Shown: positions 53,501-64,000 of the stretch, one piece after another
Layout of the letters: each line of letters begins with the position of its first letter
Numbering within the stretch: the stretch's first letter is position 1
Source: Ampelomyces quisqualis
Taxonomy: Eukaryota; Ascomycota; Dothideomycetes; Pleosporales; Phaeosphaeriaceae
Reading direction: 5' to 3'
DNA length: 64,000 bases
Assembly: GCA_018398575.1 (NCBI GenBank)
Contig: JAGTXZ010000002.1
Coordinates: 1,056,501-1,120,500 of the forward strand
Made by a program: the position numbers and the translations under genes
The notes under the pieces: generated by a model
Seen by the model: only the letters and a program-made list of their open reading frames with translations
The model's database searches: none
Told to the model about the DNA's origin: nothing

Positions 53501-56098
53501 AGAGAATAGGTAAAGTAAAAGGGCTTTAGCTAGCCTTAATAAAACCCTTCTAAAGGTGTTCCTAGACGTAGGCCTTAGTAGCTTTAAGCTCCTCCTAATT
53601 CTGCTTATATAGGGGACTAAACGCATTTGGTAATAGTTTTTCAAGGACAATCTTGTAATTATACAGACAGTAAGGAGGCAATTGATTGGCTGCTAACTTA
53701 CTAAATACATCCTGATACTAGGAGTAGCAGGCAGGTAATCTCTTATCTAATTGGCTTTAATTATCTGCGTTGTTCTTAGAGGCAAGGATCCTGTTAATCT
53801 TATAGAGGCTTATTGTAAAGAACTTGTTCTAGGGCTTCTTTATAATAAAGTAAAATGCATTGGCAGAAATAAGAGCTATGTAGGTGCTTAGAGAGGATTT
53901 AGACTCTAAGCGGGTTTGCTTGGTTAGGGTATAAGGAATCTCTAAGATTTTTCAGGCTAATAGGAGCTTCAAGCATCCCTTAATATAATAAATAGAAGAA
54001 GAAGAACAGTAAGGACTGTTTCAGATACAATAGTCTTTTTTCTCCTATAGGGCGTTGCGTCGTTGCACATCAAGATAGACAGTAGCTAGTACTATAGCTT
54101 GATATAGAACAGTAGGAATAGGAGGTAAAGGATTATATGAATAGAGGTACTTAGATAGCCAAATAAACTGTAACCTATCTGTGTCTAATTAAATCTTAAA
54201 TTGTCTTAACCATTAGAGGCTAAGTATATAATCCTAAGACCTAAGATCAAGGATAAGAAATAGACAGTTTAAAATCTTTTAGCTATTAATATTCAAGTGT
54301 AGTCAAATATATTAAGTAACTAAAGAAGTAATCTAATCCTTAAAGCTACGCACCTAAACCTAGAAGAAGAGCTTCTGGATAGGTTGCTGCAAGGCTTTAG
54401 AAACAGATAAAACAATTTGTAAATTTAAAAATAAGAAACCTTAAGCACTAGTGTTAACAAGAGTATTAAGGCGTAAGCTAAGGCCTTAGTTGTAAAGAAG
54501 CGTAGGTATAAGGAAATAGGGACTGCAAAACAAATAGGAAAGGTTAAGGTAAGATAGATTATAACAGCTTAGGCCTAAGGAGGAGTGTCCTTTTAGGCGC
54601 TTCTGTTTCCTGTATAATACACCTTCTAATTAGGTTGCTCTTAAGCATCTTTATACTTATCTACTTCTACAGCTTTAATCTAACGTATATAAGGCTTTAT
54701 GCAGTTACTAGAGTAGTGTCCTAGCTTACTGCAATTGTAATAACTACTAGAGGTCTTCTATTGTTCTAGCTTAGAGGTCTTTGTAGAAAGACGCACTGTT
54801 GTAGATTAATAGGCTAGCGCAGAATTTGTTAGAGCGTTAGTAGTAGTAGTCTGATTTAGCTCCAAATTCTATTGTAAAGCTAACCTAATTGGTAACTTAG
54901 CAGCAGCTAGTATTATACTTGGTATAGAGTTGTTCTTCTACTCTATATTATATGCAGTAAGGTGTTCTACTATCTAATTAAATAAGTTCTTCTATTAGTG
55001 CCTGAATCCTAGGTTAGGGGCTTACAACCCTAGCGTAATCTTAGTCTACAAGTAGTAAAACTACTCTAAAGAGAGTACTTGTTCCTTAACTATAGAACTC
55101 AAAAACCTAGCTTTAAATAAGGGAAACATTTCCTTCTTTATTATCTGCAATTAATTGAACGCTGTACAGCTTTTGGCTACCTTGTTGCCTGTAATAAAAT
55201 AGGACTTAAGTAGCTTAACTATTTACTTAGCGTTCTGGAATTACTCTTAATTAGTATCTAATAAATATTGTAGCTTAAGATAGCCCTTAGCTAATCCTGT
55301 AGTGTAGCCCTATACTAAGGCTATACGTTGTCTTTTGGTCTGATAGTAATCTAAGTTAATTTTAAGTTAATCCTAGATTAAGGCCTGCTATTAGCAAAAG
55401 GTAGAATCTTTTCTATCGCTGAGATCGTCTATATTAGGCGTTTTCTCAGATCGTTAAAGTTGGCGAGAGCTCTTATAGCAATGTAAGTACTCAGATATAG
55501 AGCTATTAGATAAACAGCAAGGTGCAGAATTGTTCTAGAGTGATTTGGTAGTAGGTAGGGGCTTGTCTAGTCCTACTAACAGAGTTAGTCCTTTCTTAAG
55601 GGAATTAATTTCTGCTAGAGCCTGTTTTAAATCTTATTGTAATTAATTAACTTCTATTTAGGCAGGGGTTAGATTTAGTGCAGCTCTAGACTAAGGGGGT
55701 TCTTTAGTGTCTGTCTTTTTTACTTTAGCACTCTGTTGCTAGGTTGTTACAGTTGATACAGAGTTGTCTTAGAAGAAGGCTCCTAGGGTTAGTTCTTTAG
55801 GGGGAGTTATCAGCGTTGCCTCTAATACTCCTAGGTTATTAATAGTCTCTAAGTTTCTATTGTAGCGCTAAACGCAACTTCTCTAAAGTAATCCTAACTG
55901 TTATGTTAATAGGAAGATCTAAACCTAAAGGCTTTGGCTGTTAAGAGATCTAAGGGATCCTAACTGTGTTTAATAGATTTAAGGTTACAAACAGATCCAA
56001 TTTGGATAGAGTTCTAGACGTTTTAACGCAATCTTTTTAAAAGTAAATAGTAATATTATCTAAATGCTATTACTAGCATGATGAAGTTTCTCTTGTAA

Positions 56099-56397
56099 TG
56101 TAACAACGCAAGTAGGTACAGCTATTAGGATTAAATTAGATACGTATCAGAGGCATATAGGAGTGCGTGTTGTATCAGAGATTCTGGATTAACTATACAC
56201 CTATAGGTCTTGTACAGAAGGACAAGAGAAACTTGTCCTCTATCTATGCTATAGGCTTATATTTATAGTGGGCGTAGCAGCTGAGTCAGAGCGCTGTTAA
56301 AGCGCTTTTGGTTCTAATCTGCTAGCTCCCTACATAATCTGTTACTAAGCCTTTATAAGGTATCAGATATAACATGTGTTTGCATGTGCTTGTTACA
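56099..56397 (-). repeat. LTR (5' LTR in element orientation)
   Basis: Partner of 49302-49600. It keeps more CAG and CTG words than the other copy, for example TATCAGAG where the partner has TATTAGAG, so it was mutated a little less. Confidence 0.92.
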
Positions 56398-57955
56398 TGT
56401 GTGTAAAGAAGTAGTAAGCGCCTGTAGTAAAGTAAGAGATATATTAAGCAGGGATACGCAAGTCCCTTACTATAAGAGTAGTAACTTTTATAATAGCTAG
56501 CTTTCTTATAACGCATAGAACTATAGTTCTGTGTTAATTAAGTTTGCGTACAGCCTTAGGCTATACGTAGTACTAGTTAACTAACTAATTTAGAATTAGA
56601 TACTAGTAGAACTACTGCAAACTAGTGTTATAGAATTAACTCTAAAGTTAAACGTATTTTCTTAGGCATTAGCTTATATTTTATGTAGTAGCAGCTTATA
56701 AGCTTCTAATACTAAACTGTAACAAACAGTTAGTTTATTTTAGTTAAAGATACTTATAAATCCTTTAACTACTTTTTCTAAACGTTTACTATTACTATAC
56801 ATCTACTAACTATATAATATTCCTACTACACCTCTTGCTACACCTATACTTCTAATCTAACTAAAACCTACACGTACTATCTTAGGGTATAAATGCAAGT
56901 AGACTAGTAATAACTATCTTAACAATATACTTTTGTTCTTAGACCTAGCTATTATGTTGTCTTATATAGCACAGATTCTCTAACATTTGCCTTTAGATTA
57001 TTACTATTCTTAGAAGCTATTTTTATCTTAAGTAGTTAGGGCAGTAGGTCTTTTGCAGAAAGATATAATAATTTATTGCTAGAGAATTACACAGGGCACA
57101 GCTAGTTGCGCTAGTATAGATTATATCAAGCGTAATACTATACTCTAATCTCTTATTCTCTTCTTGTTAGGCAGAATTTACGCTATATAGTACCTAAACT
57201 ATAACACTTATAATTAGATTGCCTAGATAATTTAGCTTAATACAAGTGCAACTTAGATTAAAGATAACTAGAAAAGAGATATAGCTTTACAAATAATATA
57301 TGCGTTATAGTAGTAGAATATAAGCATATATTACTTATGCAGTTTAGAAGCTGTGTATTCTGCAGTGTTTAATACGTATTTCTTAATATTGTTTGCTTAG
57401 TAGTGCTGTAATAATCTTAGGACAGAGATAGTTCTATTAGAAGCTTATAGCTTTTTGTAGTACAACATTTTAAAGCTATAGACAAACTTTTTTATACAGA
57501 AGAGGAAGGCTTGCAAGGTAGAAGATTTATATAGAGATCCTACTAAAGGCCTTATTTGTAAAGTAGATAAAAGAGAGCTATAATTTAATAAATGCGTACA
57601 ATTAGCTAGTTTATGTAGATCTAACACGTTAATAGGTTAACTTAGTTATATTGCAATTACTATAACTACAGATATACGCTTTCTTCTATTAGCTAAATTG
57701 CAACAGTTATAACTTATTGTAATTTCTTATAATATATAACGTTATACTAGTTGCTGCGCAGCTGTAAATATACGCTTACTTTTACTATAGTAAAGCAAGG
57801 CACTAGCTATCTTAAGCTGCCTGCTTAGTTTCTCTATCTTTTTAACACTAACGCCTACCTTAATGCTAGCTTTGCTACGTATCTCTGTTCCCTCTATAAG
57901 TCTGTTCTAATTACTATAGGACTTAGCTGTTACTACTATCTTAACACTAAAGTTT
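56398..57955. other. AT-rich decayed sequence right of the Gypsy element
   Basis: Stop-saturated. The minus-strand stretch 56322-56516 begins MRYKKASYYKSYYSYSKG; it runs to the LTR border and may be the 5' part of the element that the Gypsy copy split. Nothing else readable. Confidence 0.4.
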
Positions 57956-58320
57956 GCTACATCTACTAAGTCTTTTCTGCCTGTTGTTAGGCTACGCTAA
58001 CTATAATAGAGTTTAACAGAAGTGTACTGCTATAGCAACTTAGCTACATCTGCTAAGTCTTTTCTACCTATTATTAGGCTATGCTAACTACTATAGAGTT
58101 TAACAGAGGCGTTCTTCTAAGTATATTAGCTATATCTGCTAAGTCTTTCTTTTCTGTTATTAGACTATGCTAACCACTTAATATTTTAGCTAGAGTGTAC
58201 TGCTGCAGCACAAGCAGGTTACTTAGCTATATCTGCTAAGTCTTTTTTTCCTACTATTAGACTATGCTAACTACTTAATATTTTAACTAAAGCGTACTGC
58301 TATAGCATAAGCAGGTTACT
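57956..58320 (+). repeat. Degenerate tandem repeat, units of about 86-97 bp
   Basis: The word GCTA(C/T)ATCT(A/G)CTAAGTC recurs at 57956, 58043, 58129 and 58226, each followed by a similar block (TTTTCT...TATTAGGCTA(C/T)GCTAACTA...). Units differ mainly by C/T and G/A changes, consistent with amplification before mutation. Confidence 0.8.
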
Positions 58321-58409
58321 AAAGCTACGCAGTAAAAGCAAGTTACTAAAGCTACGCAGCAAAAGTAAGTTACTAAAGCTGCGCAGCAAAAGTAAGTTAC
58401 TAAAGCACC
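58315..58409 (+). repeat. 27-bp tandem repeat, about 3.5 copies
   Basis: GTTACTAAAGCTACGCAG-type units start at 58315, 58342, 58369 and 58396, exactly 27 bp apart. They directly follow the 86-97-bp array. Confidence 0.85.
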
Positions 58410-61400
58410 TTCTATAGTATAGTAGATTACTAAAGCCTAGTAACGCCTAGCTAAACGTTTATGTAGTCTTCTAGATATCTAAACACTCTATGCAACAACA
58501 GAGAGTAACTTACTATCTTAGTATACAAGTATTAATTTGTCTAACCTAAGCAGTCTAACTAGCTACCTCTATAGTTGCTTTAAATTGTCTTGCGCTTTAG
58601 CTTCTACCTAGTCTTTATTAGAGTGTCTGTACTAAGCCTAGAGCTTACTAGACACAACCTTATACTATTATTGCTTAGGCTTTAGCCTATTAGGTACTTG
58701 TGCCTAATTGTAACAACTGCTGCCTTAACTTAGCGCGTCTATATTAAACTAAACACATAATTTGCACCTTTGCGTACTAGTGTAGTAGAAAGTATAAGGT
58801 TTAAGTTAATCTCTGCTTAATCTTTTAGGTACTGTATTTATTATTAGTAATTGTGTATAAAGATACAGCGCTAAAAAATACATTTTTTATACTTAATCTT
58901 GTGTGCGTGTTTCTTTGCTAGTAGAGTTTAGTGTAATGTTACAAGAGCACTTATAATACTTATTACTATTGTTATTAATAGTAATAGTTATAGTTACTAG
59001 TAGCTGCAGAATAGACTTATAGTTTTTAGTTATAGGTAGGCTTGCCTTATACTAGTTAACTCCTGTCTTGCAAAGCTCTATTATGTTATTTTAGTCCTAA
59101 TTCTAAGGCTTTGCCTTATAATAAGCTGCCTATAGGTAAGTATGTTCTGCATAATATGTGTATTCTTTTAATAGGTTTTCTTCTAAGTAGTGTAGTGTAA
59201 TAGAATTAGTGCTGTTAGAAGTTAATAACTTTGTTATAGACGCTATCTTGTTTAGTTTACTAATATAGCTGTTTTAGTTGTTAGTAATAGGTATAAGCAA
59301 GGCTAGGGCTTATACCTAGCTTAAGAGATTTGTAGTTAATAACTAGTGTTACTGTTAGCTTAAGTTCCTGTTAGGCTCTATTACTTTTTATGTAGTATAC
59401 TTAAGAGCTAGCCTATCTATTGTTAGAGCTTTACTTTTATAAAACTATAACTCTACGCAATAGCTTGTAATTACTACACGCCTGTAGTTAAGTACTATAT
59501 AGCTACTATTACATTAATTTAGTTGTTAATCTGCCTATGCAGAGAGGTAGCTAGTGCAGGAATTAAGGCATGCTTAATAGTAATAGACGTAAACGTAGGC
59601 TTTGTCTAGTTAGTCTTAGTAAATTATTAGTATTATAGTATTTAGGTTACTTTTGCAAAGAAAAATATATCTAAGGTGTGCCTATTAGCAGCGCTGCCTT
59701 AAGCAGCGCGTTAAAGAGCTTTTTAAGCATTAAAAGTAGTTATAAGAGGTAGCGTTAGCAATGCGCTTACGCTAAGGCGTTAGTGTTTTCTTTAAAATAC
59801 GCGCTAAAATACCTTAGCCTATTGCCTATATCTTTACAAAGGTGCAGTAGATTATTATTGCGCCTAAGACTACTATAGTCTTAACTTTACTTCTATTATT
59901 AGCTTATAGTATCTAGGCTCTAATTTCTAGTCTGCAAATATAGAAACTTACGCCTTTACAGCACTAGCCTAACTGTAATACTTTCTAGCATAGCACACTA
60001 GCTATTACTCTACTATAATAGCGCGTAATAGCGTTAAGACTAAACCCTATATATATAAGTTGCTATGTTAGAAAGTAGTATAATAAGTATTGTAAGTCTT
60101 AATGCAGTAAAGCCTACATCTATATAACAGGACTTAATATAACTATAACGCATCTAGATTACGCCTAGACAATTATTAAAGGCAATAGATTAGAGTGCTA
60201 AGAATAGTTATAGCAATTATTTAGAGTAGATAAGGACAAGACAATGTTACTTAGATAATGTTAAATAGTATAGGATTAGCAGTAATAGACAGAGTTACAT
60301 TTATAGACTACTTTTGTAGCAAGAATATGCTTTGCTATAGATAACTAAGGCCTAATTGTATCTTAAATACTCTAGTAGCAAAAGATTTATTCTCTTTTAA
60401 AGCTGCTTCTAATTCTACTTGTTTAAAGTTAATATAAGCTTACAAAAGTTCTATCTTCTCTTTAGTAACTTTAAGGCAGGCTATCTAGTTATTACTCTTA
60501 CTATTAATTAGAACTTTTAAGATAGTATATACGTCTAGCGTGTTACTATCCTATAAGCTAATCTATTGTATATTTAGCAGATAAAACAGAGTTTAAGAGT
60601 ATGTTTAAATTAATTACTTACTAAAGCTAGCTAATTAGTTAGCTAGATAGCATATCTTCTAAAGTACTAGGCAACGTCTGCAACACTGTAACATTATTAT
60701 TAGCAGAAACTCTTTATTAGAAATAGTAATATAGATAATGCAGTGTGTTAAAAGAGTATATAGTTACTATTATAACACACCTATATACTAATAGTTAATA
60801 AAAGTAGTGCTAATAATAGAGTTAAAGTTAATAACTAGCAATATAAATGTCTTTTGCTACAAGCGTTTAGAGCACCTATCTACTAGGATTCAGCTATGTT
60901 TAATCTCTAGAATATCTACGTACCTGTATAGACACTAAAGGCTATAGTCTATTGCAATATAGAGAAGGTATACCTTCTGTAAGGTAGAGAGGCAACTAAA
61001 GAGAACTATAAATAAGCTAATAACTAGATAGTAGCTATAATTAAGCCTAGTTAGCCCTGTAAGTCTACGTCTAAACTGTCTTCTACAAGGTTTAGACTAA
61101 TAAAACTAATATCTACTTCTAGACTAGAATAACGCCTATTTACTAATAGGTAATAAATAACAACTTAGATATATATGTCTAAAGATTTAGCAGTAGCGCC
61201 CTGTGTAGAGTCTGCTATTAAACCTAAAACCTGCAATTATATAGTAATAAGCAATAAAAGACAATAATAAAATAATATAATTAGAAACTATAAGAAACTT
61301 GCAACTTATACCTCTATTATTTAAACCTTCTTAATTTAAGCATAGTACCTAAAAGATTATAGAACTACGTAGTCCTTAACAACGTCTAAAATTAAGAGAT

Positions 61401-64000
61401 TTTAAATTACTAGCAGTATACGTAGCTGCCTATACAAGGATTCTAATACCTCTAAATATATACAGAAGTTTTATAAGCAAGAATAGAGAAAGAGTATAGA
61501 AGAAATTGATTTGCATAGCGTGTAACATCTAATAGTAATATAGGGAAAGCTGTAAATTTAATAAAATTACTACACTAGACTATACTATAATAAGAGACTA
61601 TGTAGCACGTAGGTAGCTATAGGCAGCTTAGTATTTTAATAGAGCCTAGCTAATTAAGTAGGCGTTAAGGACTACCTAGTGTAACTAAAAAAAAGTAGTA
61701 GCTTAAGCAGAGAAAGGTAAGCGTAAACAGTCTATATATATAGAAATATGTTCTAAAACTAATAGCCTATAAGAAGGCTAAACACGCTGCTGCAGAGTTT
61801 GTAGACTCTAACAACAATAAAGTACAATTATTACTACTAAACAACTATTACTCTTAAGTATTAAGACTAAGAGAATTACTATATTGCGTAAGAGGTTGCT
61901 AGAGAATGCTATCTATACTAAAGTTCTCTACTAAGCATATTAGAGTATGCGTTAATTATATAGAAACCCTATATAGCTCTTGTAAACATATAGCAAACAA
62001 CTTAAATAATGCAAGGCAAGTTAACTATTAGTTTTAAGTATCTTAAACTTTAGATAGAAACTATTAATTATCTAGTTAAAGTTAACACTTTACTTAACTA
62101 ACTATTCTGCGCTACTAGCAACATTAACATACTATAATATTAAATAGTATTATAATATACTTAGATATTAGGGAATATCTAAGCAGATAAAGTATATATA
62201 GCGTGTCTAGGTAAAATAAAAAAAGACTATTAAAGAATAAACTACCTTTTGCGCTAAACGCACAAAGACTTATAGCTTCTACACTACTAACCTATAAAGA
62301 GGTAGTTAATAAGGAACTTACTAAGGCAAAAAGACTACTATAGCTTCTTATAAATAAAGAGATCTTAGACTTATAACAACGCAAGGTTACTTAATTGTTA
62401 CTATCTTAATAATATAGTAAGCCTAGTCCTGCGTTATAAGAAAAGGACGTTACACTAGACAAGAGTATACTATACAATCTTACGCTAAATATCTACTATT
62501 GCATTCTTTAGATATGTAAGTCTTAGAACGTAAGGCACGTAATAGATATATTTCCTACAAAGATATAGCTAAAATAGAGTATATTATAGAATCTTAATAT
62601 ACTTTAACTCTTCTTTACTATAGCTAAACAGTACTTAGAGGCAAGGTGTTATTAGAGTATATGTAACAAATTTGCTAAGCTTAATAAAGCAAGAAGAGAA
62701 AGGCTGTACTTAAAGACTTAATAGACTATTAGAGACGCAAAAGTAATATACTCTTAGGCAAAAGAGTAATATAAATCTCTACTCTTTAGAGATTATAAGC
62801 TTAGCACTAGACACAGTTAAGAGGATATACTCTACCTAAGCTAATAAAGCTATATCTTATTAAGAAAGGCTGCAGCGCTATTAGGTAAAGCAAGTACTAA
62901 TAGAATGCAACTAGAAAAAGTATCTAATAAAAGAAATAATGTTATAAGCTTGCATAGTTAAAGTTAATACTCTAATAAAAGAAAAGGCAAAGCCTACGTA
63001 ATAACTATTTTTTTTAGCTCTTTTAGCTTAGATAAGGATAACTCTAACAAGTAAGATAGACTAGTATAGTAGTATAGTAGTAGTAATGTATATTCTATGT
63101 AGCAGTTGCATGTAAGATTCCTATCTAAACAATTTAATAAAAAGTAAACTAAGAAGGTGCCTGCGTACGTACGCTACCTGCTCTACTATATAATCTATAT
63201 ATTCTACTTTACTTCTTCTATCTATTATTCTTTTTACACTAGAGCAAATAACAAAGGCTGTAATTATAAGCTTATAAAAAGTACGCTCTTTTAGTAAGCT
63301 TCTAATTATATATTCTATCTACTAGCCTACTTACTTAACAATATATTAAGAAAAAGACCTTTAAACAGCAGTAAGAACCTTAATATAAGTAAATAATTCT
63401 CTGCTTATTAGAACTTACTACCTTCTTCTTAGTAGTACTGTCCTTGCATAAGAAACTAACTAAAGGCACTTTAAGATAACAACTTAAACAGTAGTAAGAC
63501 ATTTAAAGCTAGTAAACAACTCTTATATAATAATCTTTAACTTTAACTTAAGTATTTAGCCCTTTAGGAATCTAATAGTAAACTATACAGTATATTTAAA
63601 ACTTGCCTTAAGCGTTATGCCTACCTTAATAAGAGCATTAAAGATCTTATTAATACTACTAAAGCTGCAAAGTAACTTCTAAATGTAACAGTAATACGTT
63701 TAGTAGTACTAGGTTAGCAAAGAGTTAGCAAAACAACTCTAATAAATACGCTATTTAATTACTACCTTTTAGCTATGCCTAAAGCGCTAAGGTAATATAG
63801 CTTGTACTGCTTTTGTAACTATTATTAGGTAAAGAGGCAATGCTATACATAATACTAAGACTAGTAATATTATTATCTACTTTAATAATAAGGTAGATAT
63901 AATAATCTGTATCTAAGGATAAGCTAACAACTAGTAGGAGAATTGTAATGCCTTAGAGAACAGAGATAATACTCTTAACTAAAGAAACTTTATAAAAATA
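58410..64000. other. AT-rich decayed repeats to the window edge
   Basis: No intact frame, no tRNA and no clear terminal repeats. Some stretches keep coding-like word use through stops (about 62,200-63,000 plus strand), so further old transposons are likely, but I could not assign them. Confidence 0.45.

Larger units (their letters stand above)
49302..56397 (-). mobile_element. RIP-inactivated Ty3/Gypsy LTR retrotransposon
   Basis: A 7096-bp element with 299-bp LTRs (49302-49600, 56099-56397), both running TGTAAC...GTTACA. The flanks are TGTAT (49297-49301) and TGTGT (56398-56402), a 5-bp target duplication differing by one RIP-type transition. Coding strand is minus. A gag zinc knuckle lies near 54,700-54,750 (first Cys changed to Tyr, then C-x4-H-x4-C). 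The reverse transcriptase active site reads AYLNNILIY at about 53,141-53,176, where YLDD is expected. RNase H and integrase follow, with an HHCC-like segment (QNCVSC at about 51,890) and then the core. The order RT-RNase H-integrase defines Ty3/Gypsy. Every frame is broken by stops, so the copy is dead. It appears nested in older repeat sequence. Confidence 0.88.
45301..64000. other. AT-rich, RIP-mutated transposon compartment
   Basis: 18.7 kb in which TA, TAG and CTA words are extremely frequent, CA/TG words are depleted, and all frames are stop-dense. No intact gene longer than about 64 codons is present. Decayed elements remain readable through the stops: a tnp2-type transposase remnant (about 47.0-49.1 kb), a full-length Ty3/Gypsy element (49.3-56.4 kb) and tandem repeats. 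The pattern is that of RIP-formed AT-isochores in Dothideomycetes such as Leptosphaeria. The block runs off the right edge. Confidence 0.85.

Overview
The window is nuclear DNA from a filamentous ascomycete. The genes carry short 48-96 nt introns with GT...CTRAC/CTAAC...AG signals, intergenic gaps are 0.1-1.5 kb, and the products are typically fungal (Yos9/OS-9 lectin, Rad53/Chk2 kinase, phospholipase C-delta, Jac1, a fungal complex I subunit, She3-like coiled coil). Alternation of GC-balanced gene blocks with AT-rich, TA-saturated, gene-empty blocks that look RIP-mutated suggests a Dothideomycete, perhaps Pleosporales. That placement is inference.

Layout. 0-16.6 kb: a decayed RNase H fragment, an APH-fold phosphotransferase, a small Cys/His-rich protein, a secreted PQQ-type sugar dehydrogenase, Rad53/Chk2, Yos9, an SDR with a degenerate catalytic motif, cytidine deaminase and Jac1. 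16.61-19.20 kb: a degraded DNA transposon with about 38-bp terminal inverted repeats and a perfect 8-bp target duplication (hAT-like). 19.3-25.2 kb: a kinase-like gene, a second SDR, a conserved membrane/coiled-coil protein with a newly assigned first exon, and a 296-bp TA-flanked MITE. 25.5 kb: a tRNA-Pro(AGG) gene with a normal 18-nt anticodon-loop intron plus a second 53-nt insertion that has all the marks of a spliceosomal intron; this is the most unusual object in the window. 26.3-43.7 kb: secreted M14 carboxypeptidase, a tiny F-box-like gene, a complex I 17.8 kDa-type subunit, a She3-like protein, a 57-aa zinc-ribbon-like protein, phospholipase C, a small cupin, NUFIP1-like snoRNP factor, Pol III subunit Rpc25 and an NADP-dependent MDR oxidoreductase. 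45.3-64 kb: an AT-rich mutated transposon graveyard with no intact gene. It holds a complete-length but dead 7.1-kb Ty3/Gypsy element (299-bp LTRs, 5-bp target duplication) lying beside, and probably inside, a decayed tnp2-type transposase locus, plus several tandem-repeat arrays.

The genes do not form one pathway or a metabolite cluster. They are mostly dispersed housekeeping genes (Pol III transcription, snoRNP assembly, Fe-S assembly, respiration, ER quality control, checkpoint signalling) mixed with secreted enzymes and transposon relics. Multi-exon models were built by hand from splice signals, frame continuity and family likeness, without transcript data.
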